Positions 21,413 through 31,280 of a DNA stretch of 64,000 bases are shown here, one piece after another (the stretch's first letter is position 1; each line of letters opens with the position of its first letter). This DNA comes from Chionoecetes opilio (taxonomy: Eukaryota > Arthropoda > Malacostraca > Decapoda > Majidae). Location: NCBI GenBank assembly GCA_016584305.1, contig JACEEZ010018574.1, positions 101,523 to 165,522 on the forward strand. Reading direction: 5' to 3'. The notes below the pieces were generated by a model. The model was not told where the DNA came from, ran no database searches, and saw only the letters and a program-made list of their open reading frames with translations. Made by a program: the position numbers and the translations under genes.

Positions 21413-22465
21413 GGCACTGGCCTACATAGAGCACCCATGAAGAGGGGCACTGGCCATGACAAGAGGGGCACTGGCCATGACAAGAGGGGCACTGGCCATG
21501 ACAAGAGAGGGCACTGGCCATGACAGCATGCGACAGGGCACTGGCCATGACAAGAGGGGCACTGGCCATGACAAGAGAGGCACTGGCCCATGACAAGAGA
21601 GGTCCTGGCCATGACAAGAGGGGCACTGGCTCAAGGGCATGACAAGAGGGCACTGGCCATGACAAGAGGGGCACTGGCCATGACAGATCATATGAAAGCG
21701 CACTGGCCATGACAAGAGGGGCACTGGCCATGAAAGCGAGGCATGGCATGACAAGCGGGCACTGGCCATGACAAGGGGGCACTGCCATGACAAGAGCATG
21801 GTCAGGGCACTGGCCATGACAGGGGTGCACTGGCCATGACAAGAGGGGCACTGGCCATGACAAGGGGGCGATAGGCCGATGGACAAGAGGGGACACTGGC
21901 CATGACAAGAGGGGGCACTGGCCATGACAAGAGGGGGGCACTGGCCATGACAAGAGGGCGGCACTGGCCATGACAAGAGGGGCACTGGCCATGACAAGAG
22001 GGGCACTGGCCATGACAAGAGGGGCACTGGCCATGACAAGAGGGGCACTGGCCATGACAAGAGGGGCGAGGCACTGGCCATGACAAGAGGGGCGAGGCAC
22101 TGGCCATGACAAGAGGGCGAGGCACTGGCCATGACAAGAGGGGCGAGGCACTGGCCATGACAAGAGGGGCGAGGCATGGCCATGAAAAGGGGGAGGCACT
22201 GGCATGACAAGAGGGCACCTGGCCATGACAAGAGGAGCGAGGCACTGCCATGACAAGAGGGGCACTGGCCATGACAAGAGGAGCGAGGCACTGGCCATGA
22301 CAAGAGGGGCGAGGCACTGGCCATGACAAGAGGGGCGAGGCACTGGCCATGACAAGAGGGCGAGGCACTGGCCATGACAAGAGGGGCGAGGCACTGGCCA
22401 TGACAAGAGGGGCGAGGCACTGGCCATGACAAGAGGGGCGAGGCACTGGCCATGCATGACAAGAC
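21413..22465. repeat. ~22-26-bp minisatellite (GGCACTGGCCATGACAAGAG)
   Basis: More than 40 units of GGCACTGGCCATGACAAGAG plus GGGC or GGGCGA. The GAG-containing 26-base variant dominates after about 22060. Three long minus-strand frames (up to 377 codons, Ser-Trp-Pro-Val and Cys-His-Gly-Gln repeats) are by-products. Confidence 0.95.
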
Positions 22466-23083
22466 ACTCGAGGCACACACTAACAACCCAGGAATATAAA
22501 ATTGTTACTCATTATCGTAACATACTCTATAGGTGTTGACTGACGTGTTGTTGTTGGTTCACTGAGCTGTTATAGTAATGAATCGTCCAAAGAGACTCTC
22601 AACGTTTTTAGTTTTTTCTTTCCTTGAAATTTGGTGTATTTGTTCTGTGGAGAGTCTGTGAGGTATTTATGACTTGTACTATATACAGGCAGGAAGGCTG
22701 CCTTTACTCCCTCCATCACACAGGATTGTAGTCAATTACTTGGATACAGTTCTTTCCAGTGTATAAGATTACACTGGAAAGATCTGTACCCAAGTAATTG
22801 AATCTCTGCAACACTGAAATTACATATTAGAATACTCTGTAACATATTATATAGTCAATAAATTACTTGAACTGAAAGCGAATCTCTGCAACACATTGAA
22901 ATTACACTTTAATTTATTTATTATGAGACCTCAATATCCTAATTTAAGTATTATCTGAGGAGGTGGGGGGACTACAATGAGAGTGAGAGACTGTTTGTTA
23001 CTCGATGACTTTGAAACTTTACACATCCGGTAAAAGAATTCTTGCAGCTAGACTAGTGACCTGCAAGACATTCTTTTCAGACC
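22466..23083. other. spacer with a 67-base hairpin
   Basis: 22734-22763 pairs with 22770-22800: CAATTACTTGGATACAG, then CTTTCCAGTGTA, against TACACTGGAAAG and CTGTACCCAAGTAATTG. The phrase AATCTCTGCAACAC occurs twice (22800, 22889). No gene seen. Confidence 0.6.
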
Positions 23084-23900
23084 TGCCTTGATGGGAGAAA
23101 CACAAACATGTTTCTTTTTTAATTTGTGATAGACTTGTACTAATTTGTTCTAGTACAGAGGCCTTTTGGGAGTACAGAGAGTGGTATATCTTACTTAGTA
23201 TTTAATGAATAACTGTACAATTATAAGCAATGAGAGAGTCTTAGTGGCCATATTGTTCATCCAACAGTAAATGACTATAGGAAGTACACATAACCAGAGC
23301 CGCCGGTAGCAGTTCCCTTTGAGTACTTGACTTTAGTTATGGAAAAGAGAATCATAATACTTCTCTCAGTAAGAGTGTCTAGTCTACAGACAGAAACAAT
23401 TAACGTCCACTGCTCGAAGGGAACTGCTACCTGCAACTCTTTGGCTCGTACCAAGAGTCTATATGGCGGTGGAGCGACGAACGACCAACGAAGGGTATCA
23501 TGAGAGGAATATTTTTTGGAACGAAGAGCAACGACAACGGTTGGCGCGAACACACGGACACGGGTATCCTACGACCTTCATTCCAAAAAATATCCCTCTC
23601 ATGGTACCGTTCGTCGCTCGACCGCCATATGACTCTTGGTACGAGCCTTTGTGTTTCTCCCGTCAAGGCAGAGAGGCTCCCGGCGACTCTCTGTGGCTCT
23701 CCAAGTGCAGGGCAGGGGAGGATAATGGTTATGTGTATTTCCTATAGAGTCATTTACTGTTGGATGAACAATAGGGCCACTAAGACTGTCTCAATGCTTA
23801 TAATTGTACAACCATTCATTAAATAGTAAGATATACCACTTTCTGTACTCCCAAAATGTCTCTGTACTAGAACAAAAAAGTACAAGTCTATCTCTCTCGC
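23084..23900. mobile_element. nested foldback element, ~0.8 kb
   Basis: Three inverted pairs are interleaved. Outer arms 23141-23298 and 23728-23893 share TCCAACAGTAAATGACT and GTACAATTATAAGCA. Inner arms 23443-23527 and 23575-23646 share GGCTCGTACCAAGAGTC and GGAATATTTTTTGGAACGAAG-type text. A short pair CCTTGATGGGAGAAAC (23091) and TTTCTCCCGTCAAGG (23654) places the inner module inside a rearranged outer one. No TSD identified. Confidence 0.7.
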
Positions 23901-24120
23901 CCTGCTAACAAGAATAAATAAATCATTATAGCCACATTACCCGAGCAGCGAGTGATGTGACCTCCCTCGGCAGCGTCTGTTCCTACACTGGGCGTGGCTC
24001 TCCAATCACTCCTCTGGCTCTGCTCACCACACGGCCTCCTCAATCCTCCCTCCACTGTCTGGCCATTGACTGTCTGGACTCGCTGCTGCTTCGAGACCTG
24101 AAAAATTATGTAATGGGTTA
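23901..24120 (-). other. possible short coding exon (weak)
   Basis: On the minus strand ATAATTTTTCAG (24094-24105) reads as a splice acceptor. After it a frame of about 70 codons stays open (starts VSKQQRVQTVNGQTVEG) to a stop near 23884. No family is recognised and GC-rich unique sequence can do this by chance. Confidence 0.15.
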
Positions 24121-24370
24121 ATAGTTGCGGGAAAGGGGGAGGGTTTGTGGGTGGGTGTTGGGGAAGGGGTTAATAAAGGGTGGGAAAAGGTAAGGTAAGG
24201 GGAGGGTTTGCGTGTGTGGTGGGGAAGAGGGTGATGATAGGGGATGGGGTTGGTGAAGGGTGACGAGATGAAGGGTGAACATCTGATGAAGAGAAGGGTG
24301 ATGATAGGGGATGGTAAGGGGTTAATGGAGGGGGAGGGAAGGTAAGGATAAGGTAAGGCAATGTGGTGTG
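24121..24370. repeat. purine-rich degenerate tandem repeat
   Basis: Units of GGGTGATGATAGGGGATGG and GGTTAATGGAGGG type, variable length. A 160-codon minus-strand Pro/Ser/His frame is a by-product. Confidence 0.75.
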
Positions 24371-24514
24371 GTGGTAAAATGTGTTTCTTTATGTACAGAT
24401 AGTTTGGCCTCATATGGGAGTAAAGTCTTAGTTGGATCAAAGATACAGTAGTCTTTGGTTGGACATATCGCCCACAGGTTAACTCTCCCGGGGTTGTATG
24501 GGTCACTCACACCC

Positions 24515-24733
24515 TTAACCCCTTGAGACCCAGAACGTAATTTCCATTGTAATTTGGGTACCATTAGACAATTTTTAAGGAATATAAGCAATATTTTATA
24601 GCTGTGACCTGTTTAGTATCCTTGTCCACTAGCTAATTTGGTATTATATATTACGCTACTTTTCGTTATTTTATGGCTGACAACAGACAATTTTTTTTAT
24701 AGCAAACGAAAGATCTGAGTGTGAAGGGGTTAA
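24515..24733 (+). mobile_element. TTAA-bounded MITE, copy 4
   Basis: TTAACCCCTTGAGACCCAG at the left, GTGTGAAGGGGTTAA at the right, same orientation as copy 1. Its right end abuts the 3' end of the inverted composite retroposon. Confidence 0.8.
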
Positions 24734-25582
24734 GACCTAAAGCAGGACCTAAAAAAAAAACTTAAACCTATGACTATTGTGACCTGGCACGACCTTACAA
24801 AAAAGAGTCAAGGCTTCTATAGTTCCAGAGGTGTCTTGATACTCCTCTCTTGAAAGGAAATAAAGTCATGGATAAGTGCATGGGGAACAACAGAGCAAGG
24901 TAGAGTGTTGTAGAATTAACCTGTGTATCAAGTTTGTTGTTTAATCAACACTATTATTATGTAAAAAAGACATAACATAAGGAAGCAACAAGAGGCTGGG
25001 AGACCTACACAAGGTAGTTCCTGTTACTTAACACTACCTACATCCACCTTTCATCCCCATCCATGAATTTATCCAGCCTCCTTTTAAAGCTCCCTATTGA
25101 CTCCGCACTAACTACCTGTCTACTGAGTCCATTCCAATCATTTACCACCCTATTTGTGAACCAGTGTTTTCCCCTATTTCCTTTTTCAATCTACGCCTTG
25201 ATTGTACAGGGGTATTTTCAATGTCTAAATAAACGATGGATTAAAATAAAATAAAAAAGTATTTCAATGTGCCAGACAGAGGACATAAAAAAATATACAT
25301 AGAAAGAATATACTTACCTATAAAGGGCATACGCCAAGCTGCGCGTGGCCTCGGTGCTCATCTCCGTGGCATTAGTCCTTGAGCCTGTGGTGGGTGGGAC
25401 ACAGGGCTAGTGTGACATCCGGGTTACCACAGTTACCTTCCCCAGGTACCCATTTATCCACCATCCCCGAAAGGAAGGATGAACAGCTGTTTGGGCTGGC
25501 CGCCGACTGCCCTTACTGGGATTCGAACCAGGGCCCGCAGATTCGTAGGTAGGCGCGCCAGCCACTACACCACGGAGGCGAC
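24734..25582 (-). mobile_element. composite retroposon, right copy (tRNA head, body, LINE tail)
   Basis: On the minus strand: tRNA-like head at 25582-25510 (CGTGGTGTAGTGGCTGGCGC as A-box region, GGTTCGAATCCCAG as B box), conserved body with CACGGAGATGAGCACCGAGG, the LINE coding tail at 25163-25038, and a 3' tail to 24734. A Pol III head fused to a body that ends in a LINE 3' end is the architecture of a SINE that borrows LINE machinery, here unusually long because protein-coding LINE sequence is retained. The left copy is at 17976-18960. Confidence 0.78.
25038..25163 (-). pseudogene. C-terminal tail of a CR1/Jockey-like LINE ORF2 (second copy)
   Basis: Same 41-codon open frame and stop as 18538-18663 on the opposite strand (NRVVNDWNGL ... 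RRLDKF). No substitution was seen between the two. Confidence 0.8.
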
Positions 25583-25683
25583 AAATAGATAGGGGAAAAA
25601 ATACATTAGAACAGAGAGGTCAGATTCCATGAAGGAGAAATTAATAAATAATAAAACAAATAAATAAATAAAATTGATTAAAA

Positions 25684-25995
25684 ACACACACACGCACACG
25701 CACACGCACACACGCACACGCACACGCACACACACACAAAGGGTATCTTAATTTTATCAACTTTTCCTTAAGGGATGATAAGATAGAGACACGAGAGACA
25801 AAGGTACGGAGAGAGAGAGAGAGACGGAGAGAAGAGAGAGAGAGAGAGAGAACGAGAGAGAAGAGAGAGAGAGAGAGAGGAGAGAGAAGAGAGCAGAGAG
25901 AGACGAAAGCAGACAGCAGAAGAGAGAGAGACAGAGACGAGAGAGAGAGAGAGAAGAGAGAGAAGAGAGAGACGAAGAGAGAGAGAGAGAAGAGA
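25684..25995. repeat. (AC)n then (GA)n microsatellites of the composite unit
   Basis: 25684-25738 is ACAC/GCAC; 25795-25995 is AGAG with GACAGA interruptions. They mirror the GT and CT tracts at 15165-15240 and 14995-15120. A 100-codon Ser/Leu frame is a by-product. Confidence 0.92.
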
Positions 25996-26440
25996 GGAGT
26001 AGGTTAATATCTGTCAATCCCCTGGCAACTGCACAGATAAGGGCCGTAATGAATGACATGACATGTAGGTAGTAGTGGTGGTGGTGGTGGCGTATCTAGG
26101 TATCTATCAATGGAGGGGGGGCACAGTTGTGTATGGGGGGGGGCACTAGGCAAGCGGAGCTCAGGGGCATTCTGATGCCACCTAGAAGGGCATTGGGGCA
26201 TATCGTCAAGTCACAGGTCCAAGCAGATTACGGCAGCCATGGCCAGTGGGGGGGCACCTAGATCTATCCTGGGGGGGGACGTAGTAGGCACATACCCCCC
26301 CCCCCGTAGCTACGCCACTGGCTATAGCCGATATGACGTTATATAAGTTATATAACGAGGCAACAGCCATTATTTTGCAGGGAGGACTAAACAACCTCAA
26401 ATCACACGTAAGCTCTTCCTCCCCCCTCCCTCTCCCACTC
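25996..26440. repeat. 5' part of the composite unit and flanking low-complexity repeat
   Basis: 26110-26215 (GGCACTAGGCAAGCGG, GGGGCATTCTGATGCCAC, GGGGCATATCGTC) is the reverse of 14470-14545. 26086-26325 starts GGTGGCGTATCTAGG and ends GTAGCTACGCCACTG, which resemble hAT-type ends, but I could not match target duplications. 26325-26440 holds GTTATATAAGTTATATAAC, a perfect short palindrome. Confidence 0.55.
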
Positions 26441-26447
26441 CCACTCA

Positions 26448-26634
26448 CAGCGGCGCCGCCAGGACATGGTGACATGGGTGGCCAAGGCTGGACACAGATC
26501 TAGTGTGGGATGGCCATGGCATATATAGCCATCAAAAAGAAATGGTTTGAATTTTCATCAGACCTCTGACTCAGATCTGGGGTGGCCAATGAGATGTCTG
26601 GGGTGGCCGTGGCCTCCCCCTAGACCCGCCACTG
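26448..26634. mobile_element. 187-bp hAT-type MITE, 8-bp TSD CCCACTCA
   Basis: Left end CAGCGGCGCC and right end reading CAGTGGCGGG on the opposite strand, flanked by identical CCCACTCA at 26440-26447 and 26635-26642. CAGTG-type ends and 8-bp duplications fit the hAT superfamily. The flank is low complexity, which weakens the duplication argument slightly. No coding content. Confidence 0.7.
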
Positions 26635-26699
26635 CCCACTCACTCCTCCCACTCCCTCCCTTTCTCTCTCTACTTATACTTAACTTGCATTGCAGAAAT

Positions 26700-26935
26700 A
26701 TGTTGAACAGCAACAAAATAAAGCGTTGTTTGGCCAAAAATCATCCCCTTCCTCCTCCCAGCTGCCCTGCACACACACCCTGCTTCATAAAGCGTTGTTT
26801 GGCCAAAATCCCCTTCTCCCTCCCCAGCTGCCCTGCACACACACCCTGCTTCCTCTCCCAGCTGCCTGCCCTGCACACACACCCTGCTTCTCCTCCACAG
26901 CTGCCCTGCACCACACCCCCCTCTTCCTCCTCCCA
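26700..26935. repeat. ~60-bp minisatellite (CAGCTGCCCTGCACACACAC)
   Basis: Units with AAGCGTTGTTTGGCCAAAA, TCCTCC and CAGCTGCCCTGCACACACAC. Four to five copies, with a further copy at 27090-27125 separated off by the SINE insertion. Confidence 0.88.
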
Positions 26936-26937
26936 GC

Positions 26938-27088
26938 AAGTCCGGACTTGCGTGCAGAGTCCCTGCATTCGTCAGCGATTCGAGCCCACCAAGTTCGTCC
27001 TGGCGTGGTGGCGCTTTGCATAGTCAACAATAACCTTTGTAGTTGGTACTTGCAAAGTTCTAGATAGGATCAAAGTACTATCTTAGCT
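26938..27088 (+). mobile_element. tRNA-derived SINE, copy 2
   Basis: Same family as 18060-18216: B-box-like GCGATTCGAGCCC (26975-26987), CAAGTTCGTCCTGGCGTGG, TTGTAGTTGGTACTTGCAAA and terminal ATCTTA. Flanked by TTCCTCCTCCCAGC at 26924-26937 and 27089-27102, a plausible 14-bp target duplication, though this phrase is also part of the minisatellite it entered. Confidence 0.75.
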
Positions 27089-27102
27089 TTCCTCCTCCCA
27101 GC

Positions 27103-27917
27103 TGCCCTGCACACACACCCTGCCTGACCGTAGCGCGGCCTCGACTGTCGCTCGTCCCAGAATACTCAAGCAGTCAACTCTGCTTCAAAACACTAAACCT
27201 TTCCTATACTTTCCTTCCCACGCCTGCCCTGTTTGCCCTTTGACAATAATTCTAGACCTGTAATGTTATATAAGTCTTAAATGTATAAATGTGAGTAGTA
27301 ATAGTGTTGGTATAGTTTTGGTGTTATATTTTAAAGCTATATTGATAGAGTTTGTTAATGCTTCGGAACTCATTAACAGAGCCGCAGAGGATTGGGTAGA
27401 TTTTTTTTTTTTTGCTACGTAGTTTGTGGGTTGTTAATGGACTGGATTGCTTTGTTAGCACGGCGTGGCTGAATTTCTATCAATGGGAGGCAACTGGGGG
27501 GGCCTACGCAAGCGGGGCCACTCTGATGCCCCATAGAAGGGCATATTCTAGGATCAGATCAGTGGTGGGTATAGAGCAATACGCATCAATCATATTCCTT
27601 TAAAAGCAATAATGCTCATTACTGACACGAGTGATTGCTCCTCGGCGGTCGTCTGCACTGGCCGGCTCTCAGCTCTGTCAATTTACATATANGCGCAGAG
27701 GCTCCTGATCCAAGAAAGTTTTCGAAAGAGGAGTATCTCAGACTTACACTGACATACACCGGCGTATGTGTTTGCTGGATCTGGCCCCTGGTTCAGGGCT
27801 GCCAACCCAAGCGCAGTCGTGGATCAACATAGGTCCATGTTAGCTCTCGCTGCTGGCGTCTAAAGCACGCATTCTTGGCATTGGTACTACTTGAGTCTAA
27901 CATGGAAGCTCCAAGTG
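27103..27917. other. spacer; one ambiguous base; composite-unit fragment
   Basis: 27480-27555 (TATCAATGGGAGGCAAC, CACTCTGATGCCCCATAGAA) is a diverged fragment of the composite unit at 26100-26215. An N stands at 27692. No gene recognised. Confidence 0.55.
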
Positions 27918-28383
27918 ATCATTGTATAGTCCCTCACCGTTGATCATCTCAGAAAAATGTAATTATCTAGGATTACTACGATGTATTATCCTTATTCTTG
28001 AATAAAGATACATAATTTTCTTAAATTAGTTTGCTGTCAATACTATAGACCGCCCCTTAATTTAAGGGGCGGTCACACTAGCCATTTTTACCCGTGGACT
28101 GGGCGGTTTAGCGTGGGCTGGGCGTCCAATGGCCGTCCAGTGGCTGGAAAACTGCCCAGCATCGACGCCCAGCGGTGGACGGAGCGAATCGTTTATCCGT
28201 GGGCGACCCAGCCTCACTATGTCTGGGCAGCAGAGAGGATTGAGGGTCTATAGTATTGACAGCAAGCTAATTTAAGAAAACTATGTATCTTTATTCAAGA
28301 ATAAGGATAATGCATCGTAGTAATCCTAAATAATTACATTTTTCTGAGATGATCAACGATGAGGGACTATACAATGATCACTA
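27918..28383. mobile_element. foldback element with ~148-bp arms
   Basis: 27918-28058 and 28246-28383 are inverted repeats at roughly 96% (both contain TCTCAGAAAAATGTAATTA and AGGATTACTACGATG). The 190-base centre begins with a perfect palindrome CCGCCCCTTAATTTAAGGGG and carries CCCGTGGACTGGGCGGTTT, which recurs reversed at 31820-31860. Confidence 0.8.
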
Positions 28384-28384
28384 A

Positions 28385-28880
28385 TAGCGTATTTTCGCGA
28401 CCGCTCTGGCCCGGTCTGGACTGGGCTAGTCCCAGGCGGTCACTGTTTTTGCGAGGCAGTCTAGAACGGGCTAGCCCAGTCCAGTCCGGTCCGACCCACA
28501 TACCAGGACCACCTTGGACCAGTGTGGGGAGAACTGGCGCATGCGCACTACAGTCAGCGGGGAAGGCGACCAGGAGCTTCTCGTGCTGCTGATAAGACAT
28601 GAAACACCATGATGGCCGACCATAAGACTAAAGTATCACAGGCGTGGTAGTTGTAAAGTCTTCAGCACAGGTTAAAAGGCGGACGACAAAAAGGATATTG
28701 ACAAGATGGACGCCTGCCGCCTCCACAGTTCAGTTCAGTACCGCCCACTCGATCCCCCAGCCAATAGGAACGACGAATGGGACGGGGCCAGTCTCGATGT
28801 ATTTTCGCGACCATCAGTCCACCCTGACCTGGTCCGGACTGGACTGAACCAGGGCGGTGAACGTCACGAAAATGCGCTAT
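28385..28880. mobile_element. ~496-bp TIR element (TA or TAA target)
   Basis: Ends TAGCGTATTTTCGCGACC and, inverted, TAGCGCATTTTCGTGAC, flanked by TAA on both sides (CACTAA before, TAAATC after). TAA would fit PIF/Harbinger, TA alone would fit Tc1/mariner or ISL2EU. The interior is rich in GGACTGG/CCAGTCC inverted pairs and has no transposase motif. It lies directly against the preceding foldback. Confidence 0.65.
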
Positions 28881-29091
28881 AAATCAAAGCTACACACTCG
28901 CTTGACCTTGGAGCTTCAAGTATAAACAAAGCCGTAATGCTGTATGAATAAAACCCGTTCTTTGTGTTATTAAGGATTGCGATGATTCCCTGAGGAACTC
29001 TATGACCCCTGGTGATGTCCTATGATGCTATCTATCACAGGCGTGGCACCAGCAGTAGTGAGGGGCAGGGGACAGACGTAGGCGGTGCGGT
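28881..29091. other. spacer, nothing recognised
   Basis: Short unique sequence between two inverted-repeat elements. Confidence 0.4.
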
Positions 29092-29514
29092 TTATGAAAC
29101 TCATCGATGGGAGTTTTTGCCGAAAAACCAACCGAGAATTCTCGCCGACGTGGAAATTTTAACCTAACCAGGACATTGGCATCTTACTTAACCTAAATGA
29201 GCAAGCTTTTGCTGGCATTTCATCCCTGAATGCAGAAATACAGGTAAAACCTAGGTAATAATGGACGAGGACTGCGCGGTCATTTTCAGTAACACCGACA
29301 AATTTTTCCTGCCCCAAAATAGGTGCTTTTTCGAATGGAGATATTTTTTTTTTCCGGAAACCAATAGTTTTCATACAAAAAAAATAATAATCACCGAATT
29401 TTATGGTCGCCGTTTCCATTAATAACACTGAATCTCCATCAGAAAAAGCACTAAAACTTGACCGGGAAAAATGTGTCAGGGTCTCAGATAACAGGGAAGT
29501 GATTGAATAGAACA

Positions 29515-29790
29515 TACCAAACCTAACCTTAACTTAACCTTATAGGTTTTAATGAAACCTAACCTAACCTTAACCACAAAGTATACCTAACCTAACCTTA
29601 TAGGTTTTAACGAAACCTAACCTAACCTTAACCACAAAGTATACCTAACCTAACCTTAACCACAAAGTATACCTAACCTAACCTTATAGGTTTTAATAAA
29701 ACCTAACCTAACCTTAACCTAAGGTTAGGTTAGGTATACTTAGTGGTTAAGGTTAGGCTAAGTTTCATTAAAACCTATAAGGTTAGGCTA
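29515..29790. repeat. interstitial TTAGG/CCTAA-like block, palindromic
   Basis: Left half repeats AACCTAACCTTAACCACAAA and GTATACC with CTTATAGGTTTTAA. At 29718-29725 the strand sense flips to GGTTAGGTTAGG. AACCT is the unit of the arthropod telomere repeat, but here it is embedded in a foldback. Confidence 0.8.
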
Positions 29791-30067
29791 AGGTCAGGTT
29801 TGGTATGTTCTATTCAATCACTTCCCGGTTATCTGAGACCCTGACAAATTTTTCTTGGTAAGGTTTTAGTGTTTTTTTTTATAGAAATTCAGTGTTTTTA
29901 ATGGAAACGGCGACCATAAAATTCGGTGAAGAATTTTTTTTATTGTATGAAAACTATTGCTTTCCGGAAAATAAAATTATCTCCATTAGAAAAAGCACTA
30001 TTTTGGGGCAGGAAAAATTTGTCAGTGTCTCTGAAAATGACCGCGAAGTCCTCGTCCATTATTACCA

Positions 30068-30252
30068 AAGCCTGATTAAATGTGTAAATTGGGTCCTGTA
30101 ATATCAAGAATTGGAAGACTCGCCGCTGGCGGCGAGAGTTCCGATCGGCGACAGTTCCAGGTACCCACCGCCGATAGGAATTCTCGCCGCCGTCGTCAAG
30201 TGTTCCAATTCTTGATATTACAGGACCCAATATCATTTAATCAAGTTTTACC
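30068..30252. mobile_element. 185-bp foldback module
   Basis: Inverted arms with ATTGGGTCCTGTAATATC and AAGAATTGGA in perfect register on both sides (30087-30114 against 30205-30233), around a centre of GGCGA/TCGCC pairs including CCGATCGGCGACAGTTCC. It interrupts the right arm of the larger foldback. Related modules occur near 51880 and 56260. Confidence 0.8.
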
Positions 30253-30335
30253 CGTGTTTCTGCATTCAGGGATGAAATACTATCGTTAGCTTGATCAGTT
30301 AGGTTAAGTTAGGTGCCAATGCCCAGGTCAGGTTA

Positions 30336-31280
30336 CAGTGGCGTCACCGCGGGGGGGTTAAGGGGGACTTAGCCCCCCCAAGTCAAGGACTCAGCCCCCC
30401 CAAAATTGCTGCTAGTAGCCTGCTACCCAAAAACAATAAAAAAGAATATTTAGACGTTAGGAACACAGGATGGGAGGCATGTTAACACAGTGGTAGGCAG
30501 GTAAAGGCAGTGGGAGCCAGGGTAAGGCAGTGGGAGGCAGGGTAACACAGGACGGGAGGCAGGTTAACACAGTGGGAGGCAGGTTAACAAGTGGGAGGCA
30601 GTAAGCAGTGGTGAGGTAACACAGGACGGGAGGCAGGTTAACACAGGACGGGAGGCAGGTTAAGGCAGTGGGAGCCAGGGTAAGGCAGTGGGTGGCAGGG
30701 TAACGCAGGACGGGAGGCAGGTTAACACAGTGGTATGCAGGTTAAGGCAGTGGGTGCTAGGGTAAGGCAGTGGGAGGCAGGTTAAATCGGCTTTTAGTTA
30801 CCTTATCATGATCATGTACTTTATTCTGTTTAACTACAGTATCCCATGTACCCGTTTTTGTGCAATAAGGGAAATACCTTGAATATATTGTAAGTTTATA
30901 TTTATATATTTTTTTCATTATCAAGATAAAACCTTACTGAGAAACAAACCAAAAACATACATTGTGCAATTCCTTTGTTTGTTAGTGGAGAGAGAAAAAT
31001 GGCAATTTTATTATTTTGTATAAACAGAATAAAATTTTTCTTCAAATTATCAAATTTAGTTAATATGGTATGATGCATGGTATAACTTTATTAATTTATG
31101 TGTCATGTAATTAAAGTTTAATTCCACTTTCTTCTCTTTTTTGGGCCTCAAAATTACCCTGAAACTGATTAATTTTCAAAATTACCCCCCGACCCCCCAG
31201 CTAGATAGGCTCGCTGCGCTCGCCCATCAACACTCCGGGGCTAAAGCCCCCCAAAAAAATTTTTCCTGGTGACGCCACTG
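30336..31280. mobile_element. 945-bp non-autonomous hAT element, 8-bp TSD TCAGGTTA
   Basis: Terminal inverted repeats CAGTGGCGTCACC at both ends; identical TCAGGTTA at 30328-30335 and 31281-31288. Subterminal GGGGGACTTAGCCCCCCC against GGGGCTAAAGCCCCCC adds inner symmetry. The interior has a 22-bp minisatellite (30465-30790) and AT-rich sequence but no transposase motif. hAT transposase supplied elsewhere would have moved it. Confidence 0.92.
30465..30790. repeat. ~22-bp minisatellite inside the hAT element
   Basis: About 14 units of GGGAGGCAGGTTAACACAG and GGGAGCCAGGGTAAGGCAG variants. Confidence 0.9.

Larger units (their letters stand above)
14440..26215. repeat. large inverted repeat: two opposite copies of a composite unit
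   Basis: 14440-18960 is reverse complementary, block by block, to 24734-26215. Order on the left: GATATGCCCCAATGG, AGCTCCGCTTGCCTAGTGCC, a C-rich tract, CT tract, CTTAAAAGGAAAA, GT tract, tRNA-like head, conserved body, LINE coding tail, and 3' end. The left copy is longer because of an expanded minisatellite, a ~2.4 kb LINE insertion and a SINE. Over the LINE tail (18538-18663 against 25038-25163) I saw no difference in 126 bases, so the copies are young. Spacer 18961-24733. Confidence 0.85.

Noticed and set aside
21413..22465. Regular short repeats resembling a CRISPR array
   Set aside because: Units are contiguous with no unique spacers, and the genome context is eukaryotic. The same holds for 56320-56740 and 14530-14910.
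21345..22478. Overlapping minus-strand frames of 377, 354 and 224 codons
   Set aside because: All reading frames of a 22-26-bp minisatellite lacking stops; the residues simply permute SWPV, CHGQ and LVMA.
23427..23826. Overlapping frames on both strands (79-108 codons) within the nested foldback
   Set aside because: Frames appear on both strands because the region is palindromic; the amino-acid phrases mirror each other and no family is seen.
26086..26325. Fifth hAT-type element (GTGGCGTATCTAGG ... GTAGCTACGCCACTG)
   Set aside because: The ends look right but no 8-bp duplication was found, and the left end runs into a GTG microsatellite.
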